A stretch of 29,962 bases of DNA from Phytophthora quininea (Eukaryota; Oomycota; Peronosporomycetes; Peronosporales; Peronosporaceae). A model generated the notes under the pieces. It was given only the letters and a program-made list of their open reading frames with translations, was not told the origin of the DNA and did not search any database. Below are positions 19,791 to 29,857 of this stretch, piece after piece (the first letter of the stretch is position 1; the number at the start of each line of letters is the position of its first letter). The translations under genes and the position numbers were made by a program. The stretch spans positions 1 to 29,962 of the forward strand of contig JAAVTG010000516.1 of the NCBI GenBank assembly GCA_011947345.1, written 5' to 3'.

Positions 19791-22700
19791 TTCTTGCCAG
19801 GTCCTTGAGCAGGCGGGCTGTCTCGAACTCTGTGTTCCTGCTCCAAGAGGCGTGGAATTTCTGTGCCAGTTTTCCAGTCGAGATGCCAGATCTGGGAGCA
19901 AGTTTTCATCCTGCCCTCCCGGACCACATTACAGATATATTTGCTGCTCTAGCCACAAACCATTAGCTTCCTGCTGTCACCAAACACCACGTACTTGTAC
20001 GTACCGCTTTACTCCATCTGAACATGTCCGACAGAAGTACTTCGTGTACTTGTGGGGCTTTGTCTTGAACAGGGCGCAGATTTTGCAGCTCCTGTGCCTC
20101 TTTTTTGCCGTGGGATGTTTTGGCAGCGTCTGGATTCTGGGATAAGACATGTCCCGCGTCCAATTCCGCCTGCGGAGTTGCTGGTGGGCTCTGCGTCGGA
20201 GAAGCTGCATCTCGATCTTCCGCGCAAGTGGCCGTCTATGCCATCAACATAGCGGCAGGAAATGTTGGATGTTAGTGACCATCAATTCCTCTTATCTTGT
20301 ACTATATACATATCACTAGTCGAACGCTTCTCCAACCACAGCCAGCAACTGTCCCATCAAGGTTTCGAAGAACGAGTAGTGCTTTGGTAGAGGTTCGTTG
20401 TTTGCAGGCTTATTGTAGTGATAAACAATAAAGGCATTTACCAGTGCCATATCCAGCAAACCCAGGAACAAGGTCTTGTAATATTTGGGCGTCTTGTAGG
20501 AGAGTTGGACACAATAGCGCTGCATACGCAGCTGATCGTGTACGTCTACACCGCCCATGAACCGATGGTAGTCACGCACTAGCTCCGGGGCCTTCGAAGC
20601 TTGCATTTTCCCTTCACACGGCGCACTACAACATATACACAATAAATTAGTTTTACCTTTGACCAAATCATCATTTCAAAGTTTTTACTGACTGTCACGG
20701 GTGACCTGCTTCCCCGTTACTCAAAATGTGGACTGGTTGACGGTCTATCCACGTGACGGCAGAAATTTGAGGGAAAAGCTTGTTTTGAGCAATCTTGGTT
20801 GTTATCTGAACCGGTACCACCGTCGTCACTCCATTCACCGTCTTCTCACTCTTCTGCGATATCACACCGGGGGCAAAACCTGACCGTCTAGTCTGTATAG
20901 TACCTGTAATGTACACACGGCGATGCAGCAACTCGAGTGCAAGCTTGACAGACTAGTAGTACCGGTCCGTCACGACCAATCGTCAAGGAAACGTTGACGA
21001 CGGTGGACACAGCGCGCGCAGGTTCCGCAGCACCGCTGCTTCACCACAATTGTTGTCCACGGGAACTGGAGTCCGCAAATGATCCTTGGCTCCGCAATAC
21101 ACTTCAATTCTAGTTTCATATGTCGACAAATAAACATATTTGTTAGTGAGAACTTAAATCATACAACATAAGTACTTCAACAACAAAAAAAGAGCTCACA
21201 TCATACAGTACGCTGTGTCAGCACACGCAGCTACAAATACCTTCGTCCCCCACTTGTGGGGCTTGTCTTTATTGTACTGGCGCGTCGGGTTGTACCTGGA
21301 TCGCGATGGTAACGTCGCTTCGTCGAAGCTAATTATTGGAGGCAAACGTGCGCTGCAGAACGTCTACGACCGGTCTTATTTTCCACGCTTGATACATCAG
21401 CTTAGGGAGACCTGTTGTCCGAGAAGTGTAGGTAACCCATGACGTGAAAAAGCGGTGCTTTGCCATGAACTTGCCGAAACGGCAAATAGGTAGTGCTCCA
21501 GGCTGCGTGACCGCCCAATGCACTGCAATCCCCTTGCGCATCGGAGACAGCATCCGCGCGATCAACAATGCCATAACTCGCAACACCTCCCACGACTCGA
21601 TGTCTTTCACGTCGGCGAGACTTCAGCGAATGTCAGCCACATTTTCAACTGTGTCCGGGTCCGCGCGTCGTTGCTGAGCCTGAATGGCGCGAGCCCGCGG
21701 AGGAATCGATTGGGTGTGGTATCGGTTGCTTTCAACAGCAATTTGAGTCCACAGTCTGGGGGTAAAAAATAAAAAATAGCGCCAGCGGGCCTTCAGCAAC
21801 AGTCATCACGCCTGGAGCTGGGCCATATCGCTCATTGTAAAGACCTTCGTACTGGGGGTCCGCTCCAAACTTGGTAGGATCTATACAAACAGACATTGTA
21901 TCAGTTAGTCATGTTGGTATTATGTTGGATAGGAGACGCAGATGATTCCGTTATGTTGACTCTGATCAACATAGCTTACCATACTCTCACCCTGAAGCCT
22001 TCATAACTGCCATCTGCGTCTTGCTCTTGGCGATCAATAAGTACAATGAGTCGGGGATGGCAGCATCATTCAGGTCGTCATCTTCATCAGACAACTCGCC
22101 AATCTCCCCGTCAGCTTCCCACTCTCCTCCAACTTCGTCTTCCTCATCTACATCAGAGTCTTCGTCGGAATTCAAACCGGTGCACTCTCCAGCACCACTC
22201 GTCATCAGGTTTGGATCGCCGTCCACAACACACTGCAAGGGTGGATGAGTTGCTTGAGTTTGTTCTTGGTTGTCCTCCACAATGTCCTCGTCATCATTAC
22301 CACCACCACTTGTGTCTTGCAGCACACCACGACGTCGTTTGCGAGCTGGACTGGACCGCACACGTCTGCGCTTGCCTCCACTACGTGATGGTGGCCGAGA
22401 ATTGCTAGCTGATGCTGGCACAGCTCGAACGGGGGTCGTCATCGCTTCAAAATCTTCAGCGCTGTCCTGCGTCTCTGTCGCTGCATCACCACTGTGTTCA
22501 GCTACCGCAGGGACCGGTACTTGCTTGACCGGCCGTCGTGTCGACTTTGCAGCAGCCTTCTTCTCGGGCGGGGTCTTCTTCTGGGCTGCCTTCTTGCCCG
22601 ATGCCACCACCTCCATCTCACGCTGCACTGGCGGCTGGTCCGTCGGCGTCTCGATCCTTTCGGGTGGTGTCGGCGCTTGGCCCCTCGATTTGGCCTCTGC

Positions 22701-22862
22701 CTGAGCCCTCCGTCGGTTGTGGCGCTCTCGTCGCTTCAGCGCCAGGTCGTTCTCGCCTTGTGGCCCACGTCGTAGAATCTCCAGCTGCAACTGTCGCTCC
22801 GCATCATTCATGCGATAGCGCGGCATCTTGCCGACGCCCCCACCATGTCTTCCCCAACGCAT
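19559..22862 (-). pseudogene. piggyBac transposase (DDE_Tnp_1_7), multiply disrupted
   Basis: The N-terminal exon (22862-21987, 291 codons) is basic then strongly acidic, with Lys/Arg-rich nuclear-signal-like patches (KRRRVRSS, RKRRRG). A probable intron follows (about 21907-21990), then the catalytic domain: LWTQIAVESNRYH, then SFDEATLPSRSRYN with the first Asp, KPHKWGTKVFV, an intron near 21100-21200, VVTDRYYSSVKLALELL (second Asp), GTIQTRRSGF, TWIDRQPVHILSNG (third Asp), and DYHRFMGGVDVHDQLRMQRY (20600 region, fourth Asp). A cysteine-rich C-terminal domain (CKICALFK, YFCRTCSD, CNVVREGRMKTCSQIWH) and an Ala/Asp repeat tail end at 19559. Breaks: frameshift in a T-run near 21765, TGA 21623-21625, shifts near 21330 and 20690, and a stop near 19935. 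Confidence 0.88.
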
Positions 22863-23186
22863 TCTCTAGAATAGCGCTGGTCGTGAGCTGTCGGCCACTG
22901 GATTCCTGATGGGTGGCGGGATAGGTAAGCACCCGTCTCTTTCTCTTATTGTGACTATGTACTGGAGCATGCCCTACACCTGTACATTTATACTTTATAG
23001 ACTCAGAATGTTTCTTGAACTCAGTATGCCCCGAAACCGGCCATACCGCCTATACAAATTTTAAGTTAACAATTCGCTTATGTTATACGGCTAAACATAA
23101 GAAAACGGACATAGATTCTCAAAATTAGGGTTGTTCCGTGTGCACGTCGCTTATGTTTAACGGTACAACATACGGGAAGTAAGGGG

Positions 23187-25035
23187 TTAAGTGAAGCTAT
23201 CCAGCAGTTGATAGAGGAATGCAAACTCGGTCAGGTACCGGACGTCCACGATCGCTGCGCAGAGTCTTCCGAGTGTCAAGCTGCCGGTTCGATAAATTCA
23301 GATGCGTGTCGTGATTTCAAGCTATATTCCCTGCCCGCTGGCCTTCTGGCAAGACTTTCACGATGCTCTGAAGAAGTTTGAAGAGCAGACAAATCAGCAC
23401 TTTATTATTTGCTCGTCGCAGACAATCACGAAGCGGAATGTCAACATCAAGGACCCTGTAAACCAATTTCCTAAACCCGTAAGCTACTACTGCAAAACGA
23501 TGATCTGTACACACGGTAACAAGCAGGCACGTCGCGGGAAAGGGGGCGACACCATCAGTCCGTCCGCTGGACGGACTGTACTGCAAAAATCAACATCACA
23601 CTGTCGTTTCTCGGAGAAAAATAGTATCTTTACGTTTAGCCGAAAGGTGCGCACGACCACGACGTTTCCTGAGAACTGTGGCAGTACTGCGCGAAAATCG
23701 ACAAATACTTGGCCCCCATTGATTCGAGCAGCATCGGATACGCATGTGAGCGGGGCCTCCCAAACGGGTACTTGCATGTTGCGTTCGAAGTTGAGTACCT
23801 CATTTAGCGCTGGTTTAACTATTAGTTAACACCAGCATTTGTTTTACTGCAGACAAGAAGACGAAGTTGAAGGACGTCCACAACTTGCTCCAGGAGGCAA
23901 AACGGGCAAGGAAAGCGCGAATCATCAACGTTGAGAGGGATGAAACGATTCTCACGAAGCTTCCTGAAAAGGACGACGGGAACTTTGGGTGAATATATTC
24001 GGACAGATTTAGGGACAATACGTCCGACACGCTCTCGTGGAGTGCGAATCCAAATACAATCTCAGATTAGCACTAAAAACTTTAAAGATGAACAATCCAG
24101 ACTACAAGCGAGTCAAAATTGTGATGACCGACAAGGCGTCGCACAAGAAGGAAGTTCTTGCTGAAGTGTTCGTGGATGCAAGGCAGATACTCTGCGAGTT
24201 TCACGTTCATCAGTGGTGCTCGAAACAAGTTGCGAAATTGGTGGCGGGCACTTCAACAGAGAAAGAGGTGGTCGAAGCTTCGATATCACAGCTGATTGAG
24301 GCATACAACACAGAAGAATACGAAGCACAGAAGAAGTTTTTCTTGATCTTCTAGGCGGTCTCAAAAAGCACCCTCTGTACGTGCCTTTCATGAACAACTG
24401 GGACGATATACAATACGAATGGGTGTTGTATCGCAGACGAGATGTGCCACATCTTAATATCACCAACAACAACAACTTGGAGTCAAAATGGGGAGATAAA
24501 GCAACTGATCACATTTTCCTACGGTATTAGCGACGCCGTGGCATCTTTGATTATGATGAAAGAACGGGCAGAGTACCTTGAGGAATTCACTCGTGTTCAC
24601 GCACGGGAAAAGATGACAGCAGACCAAATGAAGCGCCGGTGGACCTCCTACAAGAGCTGTTTCGCTACAACCACAAGCACACCGAGACCAGCATGGGCTC
24701 TCAGACAGGAGCGAAAGGCTGGTCACTCTATTCCAGCCAAGCTCGACAAAAGTGTCCTCATTTCACCAGAATGGAGACGTTGTTTGGAAAGAAAATCAAC
24801 GTCAAAGCTGTCGCGACAATGAAGGTGGGTGCTATCCAAGCGGACACACCGTCAACAAGTGTCTACAAAAATGTCAGCAACAGCGATGTGGTTCCAAGTG
24901 CGATTGAGAATATACCGTTGGGCTTCAGAATTCACCGTCTCGTGTCTTATATTGTGCAAAATTCAGAATGAGAAAACTAACAGAGCGGCTCAACTCGAAA
25001 ACGGAGACCTTGTCGAGAGCGGGATCTTCAGTTAA
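23187..25035 (+). pseudogene. Second MULE, 3' fragment: FAR1-like binding domain and transposase core
   Basis: Continues the split gene. The frame from 23187 is open to 23378; a one-base shift near 23330 leads to FWQDFHDALKKFEEQTNQHF and TITKRNVNIK, then MICTHGNKQARRGKG, typical of the FAR1/MULE N-terminal DNA-binding region. HDHDVS and CAKIDKYLAPIDSSS follow in another frame. A candidate 3' splice site is at 23851-23852. The core has KIVMTDKASHKKEVL (Asp 24130-24132) and ILCEFHVHQW, then a shift and NNNNLESKWGDKATDHIF (catalytic Glu 24480-24482). The C-terminal region to 25035 is open in pieces, without a clear SWIM finger. There are many frame changes, so it is dead. It differs clearly from the MULE at 11.5-14.2 kb. 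Confidence 0.8.
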
Positions 25036-25429
25036 TAAACATGCAGGTGGTTGAGATAAGATAGTCTGTCAGCTAACAACGAGGCTCGTAACGAGAGGGC
25101 TTTGCGAGAGCCACAACTTGCAGCATGACGATCGGTTCTGAGAACATTATACAGCAAATGAGAGCGAAAGTGGCAAAGAAACTGACAAAACTATGAGTTT
25201 CGTTTCGACGGCTACACAGCTCCTCCACGGGCTTCGAATGCGGATGAAGACACAACTCCTCTATTTCCTGCTTCGGCGGAGGTAGAGCTGTCTCTTCCGA
25301 TGGCAGAACTAGAACGCGGGTGAGTTAATCGATAGAGTTTGCGCGGTACCACAGACTTTCACCTTTTTCCCAGTTTTTGCGAATCGTTTTTCGCTTTAGT
25401 TGATGGCGGAAAGCATACTCGTCGTCTAT
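25036..25429. other. Spacer, no gene recognised
   Basis: Contains inverted short pieces around 25081-25115 (GAGGCTCGTAACGAGAGGGC) and the end of the minus-strand acidic frame that begins further right (its stop lies near 25330). Nothing else can be supported. Confidence 0.35.
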
Positions 25430-25760
25430 GGTGTCTTCATCTTCACTCTCCCAATCGTTTTCGCTGTCATCGTCATCGGACTCGTCACTATCTTCGTCGG
25501 GGCTCTCATCGCCACTAGTCCACTAATCACCTTGGCTGATACGCATGTTGTGTAGCACAACAAACGCTGTAATCCAGCCCCTAATGAACCATTTCGAGTT
25601 GTCGAGACAATCGCACTTAAAGTGGACCAATCACATACCCGGAACGAAAAAACTGTTTCGATTGCTTTTCCCATAACAAATTTTGAAAATATATTGACAC
25701 TGCAATCATCCCGCGATTTTGCCCCCGAATCGAGATTTTTTGCCGATGACAACTGCTCCT
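25325..25760 (-). pseudogene. PIF/Harbinger-like transposase C-terminal relic
   Basis: On the minus strand at about 25580-25535 one frame reads GWITAFVVLHNMRISQGD. This matches the C-terminal signature of PIF/Harbinger DDE transposases, where a helix ending in V-L-H-N carries the last part of the catalytic fold. It is followed, after a stop, by a strongly acidic tail (DESPDEDSDESDDDDSENDW) and a basic KRKTIRKNW end near 25370. Upstream (25760-25590) no catalytic Asp is clear. The piece is too short and broken for a firm family call. Confidence 0.35.
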
Positions 25761-26054
25761 AGCTAGAGTTTTCAATGTTTCGGGGCGAACAGGGGCGCTA
25801 AACGCAGGCAAGAGGCCCCCTCTTTCGAACAAAGCCATCAATTCGCAATTCGTACTTGCGTTCACAAATGTTGAGGTTACGAATCGCCCACGCTCTTGTG
25901 CACAGCTCCTTATTCACCAGACTTAGTATATGCATTAGACAGGAGAGCTTCAGCGGGTAGAATTCACCCCGCTTCGCACCTCCCAGTCCTCACTCTTAGT
26001 TTTTCCTCCTCCAGCTACAATACACCAGCCTTCTACGCTCTTCCCAGCAAAGTG
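25761..26054. other. Spacer, no gene recognised
   Basis: Mixed-composition DNA. The + strand frame 25896-26156 is serine/proline-rich and looks like chance. Nothing supported. Confidence 0.3.
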
Positions 26055-26273
26055 TCACGCTCTCCTCATTGCTTTCGTCCCCGTTCTAGTGCTCCTAAAT
26101 TCCTCTGCGCCCAGGTCACAATCCACGATCTTCATAGTAAGTATGGTTTTCTTTGACTCGCACCAGTGGACAAGCGATTGGATCAGTTCTACAGCGCCTT
26201 TCAGCACGTCCTTGCTTTTGATCGGCAAGAAACCAACAGCGTTCGAGACCGAAATCTGGTGTAGTGCGCTCAA
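26055..26273 (-). pseudogene. Possible Copia-type integrase fragment
   Basis: A 72-codon minus-strand frame reads NAVGFLPIKSKDVLKGAVEL, then IQSLVHWCESKK, MKIVDCDLGAEEFRS. The order, a hydrophobic strand, K-S-K, an amphipathic helix and then a D-x-G-x-E-F motif, resembles the start of the Copia integrase core (consensus R-x-D-x-G-x-E-F). The usual zinc-binding HHCC region upstream and the second catalytic region downstream are not found. It may be coincidence. Confidence 0.3.
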
Positions 26274-26780
26274 AGTCCGATGACCATCTTATCAATCCTG
26301 TAGGATCTGCTTGCCACGTCCGCCACTGCCGCCGACAGCGACCCCGGCGACTTTCAAGTTCTATGGACGGCTCCTCCCTGTATGTTGGTAGAGCGTGTGG
26401 CTGTCGGATACGCGGCTCGGGGCGCCGTCGTAGGCTTGGGCAAGGCAGCCGGGCAACCGATGGCGGAACACTGCCGAGGGCAGCACGTTGTGGTGGCTTT
26501 GGTCGGGTGATGGGGCGGGCTCGTCTGCTTTTGCACTGCGACAGGAAGATGTAGATCCGGCCAGTCCACGTGTGGCCGTGGGGCATGCTGGTATGCTAGC
26601 AGTACTGCGTGCTGCTCGCAGAGCGCCACCCGGAGGCGTCGAGGCGTTTGCCGGCTAGGCTGCCAGCACTATTAGGACGATAGGCCAAGCTTGTCGGGTC
26701 GCGGCCGGTGTAGATCGAGCCCATAGTGTCATCGTTCATTTGACGTGTCTTGCAGAGGCAGGGCCCTCGCAAATCTTGCG

Positions 26781-26808
26781 CTCGCGTCGACTTGCTCGCG
26801 TCGACTTG
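26781..26808. repeat. 14-bp tandem duplication
   Basis: CTCGCGTCGACTTG occurs twice without a gap. Confidence 0.9.
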
Positions 26809-27216
26809 CCGCGACAGCGTGGTGTGCATGCACTGTGCAATGCGCGCATGGAGCACTCGCCGGGGCGGGCAGCAATGCACAAGTATAATAGCCTTGCAGT
26901 CGCAGCTCGAGCACGGTCGCCGCTACAGCGGTGTTGAAAAGGATCCGAGATGATTGCACCGCACATACACCACGGATCCAGGCAGCCCAGACGGCCGACA
27001 CGGCCTTGCCTCTCCGCTCGTGCAGCCCAGCTGGCCGGCGGCGATCTCGTCGCCCGGGAGCGCGATTTGACCCGCCAGCGCGCCGCGAGCAGCGCTGAAT
27101 ACTTGGTGCAGCCACTGCAATTGCCCTCCAAGGCAAGCCCAACCCTATTCGCCGTGCGCAGAGCCGTGCGAGGTGAAGGTCCCTGCAACGGGGCGTGATT
27201 TCCTTCTCTTTGAGTC

Positions 27217-27238
27217 CGCGCGCGAGTGCTCGCGCGCG
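27217..27238. repeat. Perfect 10-bp inverted repeat (CGCGCGCGAG / CTCGCGCGCG)
   Basis: Arms 27217-27226 and 27229-27238 are separated by TG. The alternating CG tract could also form Z-DNA. It lies about 500 bp upstream of the three-domain gene; any regulatory role is speculation. Confidence 0.8.
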
Positions 27239-27734
27239 CAGCCAGTCGGCAGTGGGCGGCGTTCCGGGCGCCGACGGCACCACCCTGGCCTCCGATTTCG
27301 ACGCGGGTCGCTTTGCAGCCGGCGGGAAGCAGCAGCAGTCGCTGCAGACGCCGCTAGCGCACCGTCCTCAGGCTGGCTGCGCCCGAAACTGCAACTGGTG
27401 CAGGTTTCGCTTCACTATGGGGGCCCAAACCGGGGCGTGACGTGACACACGAACGGACAGCAGTCTGCTTTGTGGCGTTCGCCGCATCGCACAGGGTAAA
27501 GCGCAGCAGTGCAACTCAGATCTCCATAGTGAGCGCCTGATAGTCCTCGAGAGACGGGTGGTTCGGTCTTCGCGTTTCTGTCTGGCCCTCAGTTCCAGTT
27601 CTCCCCGCAAGACGCCCAAGTCCCCCTCCTTCCAGCGCTGAGAAGCCACAGCGGAAGCGTCCTCCGCCCGCGCGAGTTGCAGTAACAGCTAGGCCCTTGG
27701 ACGACGCGGTTGTACCCCGCCACCTCCTTCAGCC

Positions 27735-29725
27735 ATGGACCTCTCCATGATCCTCAGCCCCGCCGTGGAGGAGGAGCCACCACACCCGGCGCCGCGGGAC
27801 GAGCCCGGCCGCAAATGGAGCCCCGACGAGCTCCAATGCGCCGTAGCTATCCTCCAGGACTTCCAGCAGCCGTCCGACGCGCCGCCATCGACGTCCGCGT
27901 CAAAGGTCTACCCCCAGACAACAGCCACGATGCCAGGCAGGGCAAGCAGCGATACCACGACGAGAACGTACTCAATCAGAAGAGGAACGGGGTGCCAACC
28001 ATGCTGAGACCGGACCACGACGGCGAGGCAGCCACTGTCCGCAATCGCGCAGAGACGGAAGCAAAGCCCCAGCGAAAGGCTGCGGCTTGGGAGGAAGACA
28101 ACGTGTCGAAGCTAGACCTGCTCGTACAGGCGGACGCCGTCATCAAGCACCGCCGCCCGCAGTCGCCCTCGTCCTCCACAGACGACAAGCCGCAGTTTGT
28201 GCGCAGTGGAGTCTGGTCTCGAGCGGAGGAAGAGTACGCAGCAGCTCTCATGTCCTACTTTCTCCAAGGCCTCCTGGACCTACCGGAGGGCACGACGCTG
28301 CGCAAATTCTTGGCCGAGAAGTTGTGCTGCAATCGGCGCCGTGTGTCGATGAAACTCGCTACGGAGACGCTGGCAAGCCAGAAAATCCCGCGCAAAGTGG
28401 GCGCCTCCGTGTTCGTGGCTGCCCAACCTCCACCTAGCGACGAGGACCGTGAAAGGTTGAGCTCATCTTGGGCGAACTCCGACGCGCCAGCTTCAGCTCT
28501 GCAATTGAAAGTGGACGCTATCACGGGCTCCACGAAGGCGACGAGAGTATGCCCAAGCGCCGACTTTTTCAGGAAGAGGACGACAATGATGACGATGAGG
28601 CTCACAACCGTCATCTCCACCAGAAATTAATGAATGAACGCAAAGGAAGTCGACAGGCCGCACGGGATACAAGTCAAAACGTGGTAAACCCACGATCATT
28701 CGCACTGGCTTCGAGTCGCCTGAAGAAGAGGAGTACGTCACGACAATGTTCGAGTTCTTTATGGCTGGTGTGCTGGATTTGCCTGAGGGCACCAAGTTGG
28801 TGCACTACTTGTGCCAACAACTGGCATGCACTCCTAAGCAGTTGTCTATGAAGCTGGCCCCGCGGAGAATGGGGAGCGCAAATTTCCGGACAACTTCGGA
28901 TCCATTACCTACCTGCATAAAGAAACCGAGTATGCTGCCCCAGAGAACGATGGCGATTTCTCCGAGGAATTGTTTGAGGTGGAGAGCCGACTTAGCGAGC
29001 TGCGTGTAGCTTGTGAAGAAGCGCACAAGAATGCCCCGCCTCCAGTGACGGTCCCAGTGAAGCGCGAGCGCAAGTTCAGCACGGCTAGTGCTTCGAGTAC
29101 TGGGACGGCCAGTGTTCCTGGCACCCCGAACGCAAGCCCTGTACGTTACTTCCGCCGGAGCGGGCCGTGGTCTCGTGAAGAGGAAATCTATGCGGCGGCG
29201 TTGATCGACTGTTTTTAAGGGCGTGCTTGACATTGCCGAGGGCACGACGCTACGTGCATTCTTAGCAGCACGGCTGTGCTGTAACCCGATGCGCATCTCG
29301 AAGAAGCTCGCCAGTGAGTGCATCGCCGACATTCGCATCCCAAAGAAGCTGGGCTCGTCCACTTTTGTCCTCCGCGGTGAAGTGACTCCAGAAGAGCAAG
29401 CTGAGACCGAAGAAGTTCTCCATAGTCTCCAGCATGCGTATTTACACTCCAAGGACAGCACTGCCGTGGAACCAAACGGCAACGCTCGTATCGATCTCGT
29501 GGTCCTCGCTCGCGCCAGGTAGCCACTATTGCAACGGATTCCGATGGCACCGAATCGGATTCGGATGCTCGCAGCATCACTTCGACTTCAACGCACGGCA
29601 AAAGTCCGCAGAAGATACTCAAGACCGAGAAAACTCACTCACCTGCACAAGAAGCACGGAGGCAGCACTTTGATATCGCCCCTGCACGCGTGGTCCCAGC
29701 CACGCTAAAGCAACAGCTAGCCTAA
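27735..29725 (+). pseudogene. Protein with three copies of a stramenopile-type GTTLR domain, broken only by frameshifts
   Basis: The ATG at 27735 (MDLSMILSPAVEEEP) is the best start; a short W-S-P-D-E-L segment follows. Three related domains of about 75 residues come next: 28205-28420 (VWSRAEEEYAAAL, LDLPEGTTLRKFL, KIPRKVGASVFV), 28707-28920 (FESPEEEEYVTTMF, LDLPEGTKLVHYL, KFPDNFGS) and 29155-29370 (PWSREEEIYAAAL, LDIAEGTTLRAFLAARLCC, RIPKKLGSSTFV). Between them lie acidic and Ser/Thr-rich linkers. A Ser/Asp-rich tail ends at TAA 29723-29725. The W-x-x-E-E-x-Y start suggests a Myb/SANT-like or winged-helix DNA-binding fold; that is inference. At least six one-base frame changes occur (near 27900, 28500, 28670, 28875, 29215 in a T-run, 29518), but no in-frame nonsense codons. 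Sequencing error in a real gene is as likely as pseudogenisation. Confidence 0.75.
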
Positions 29726-29857
29726 AAAATGTCTAGTCGCTGAAAGTTGCAAGTAGTATTTCCCCTAACGTTTTCACACGAGCGAGTAGACAGTGGTTGA
29801 CTCTACAAGCAGCAGCGAGCTCCTTCGCACAGACATTTCCGTCTCCGTCAATCCTTT
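29726..29857. other. Convergent intergenic spacer
   Basis: 132 bp between two genes that face each other, expected to hold both 3' untranslated regions. No clear polyadenylation signal. Confidence 0.5.

Larger units (their letters stand above)
19203..23186 (-). mobile_element. piggyBac transposon, complete, with TTAA on both sides
   Basis: The first 14 bases (CCCCTTACTTCCCG) and last 14 bases are perfect inverted repeats, and TTAA flanks both (19199-19202 and 23187-23190), the hallmark target of piggyBac. The element is 3,984 bp. A second motif, AACATAAG, occurs at 19221 and at 23094, with its reverse complement at 23077 and 23150, giving offset internal inverted repeats like those known from piggyBac ends. 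The right end is more complex, with a palindromic pair at 23077-23101. The transposase gene runs on the minus strand. Confidence 0.95.
26281..27734. other. GC-rich region without a recognised gene
   Basis: Composition rises sharply in G+C here. Several overlapping frames on both strands (up to 184 codons, minus, 26729-27283) are Arg/Ala/Pro-rich and match nothing I know, so they are probably GC-driven. It contains a 14-bp tandem duplication (26781-26808) and a perfect 10-bp hairpin (27217-27238). The right part should hold the promoter of the gene starting at 27735, but no confident core-promoter motif was seen. Confidence 0.45.

Noticed and set aside
22021..22909. Several + strand frames rich in Ser, His and Arg.
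   Set aside because: They are antisense to the charged N-terminal exon of the piggyBac transposase.
26729..27283. 184-codon minus-strand frame and overlapping + strand frames.
   Set aside because: GC-rich DNA gives few stops; the Arg/Ala composition and lack of motifs point to chance. Kept only as part of a region description.
28700..29000. Introns as an explanation for the frame changes in the three-domain gene.
   Set aside because: The frame changes fall inside conserved domain segments that align without gaps, and no GT-AG pair of the usual 50-70 nt fits there. A very short intron-like span near 27905-27937 is possible but below the size seen elsewhere.
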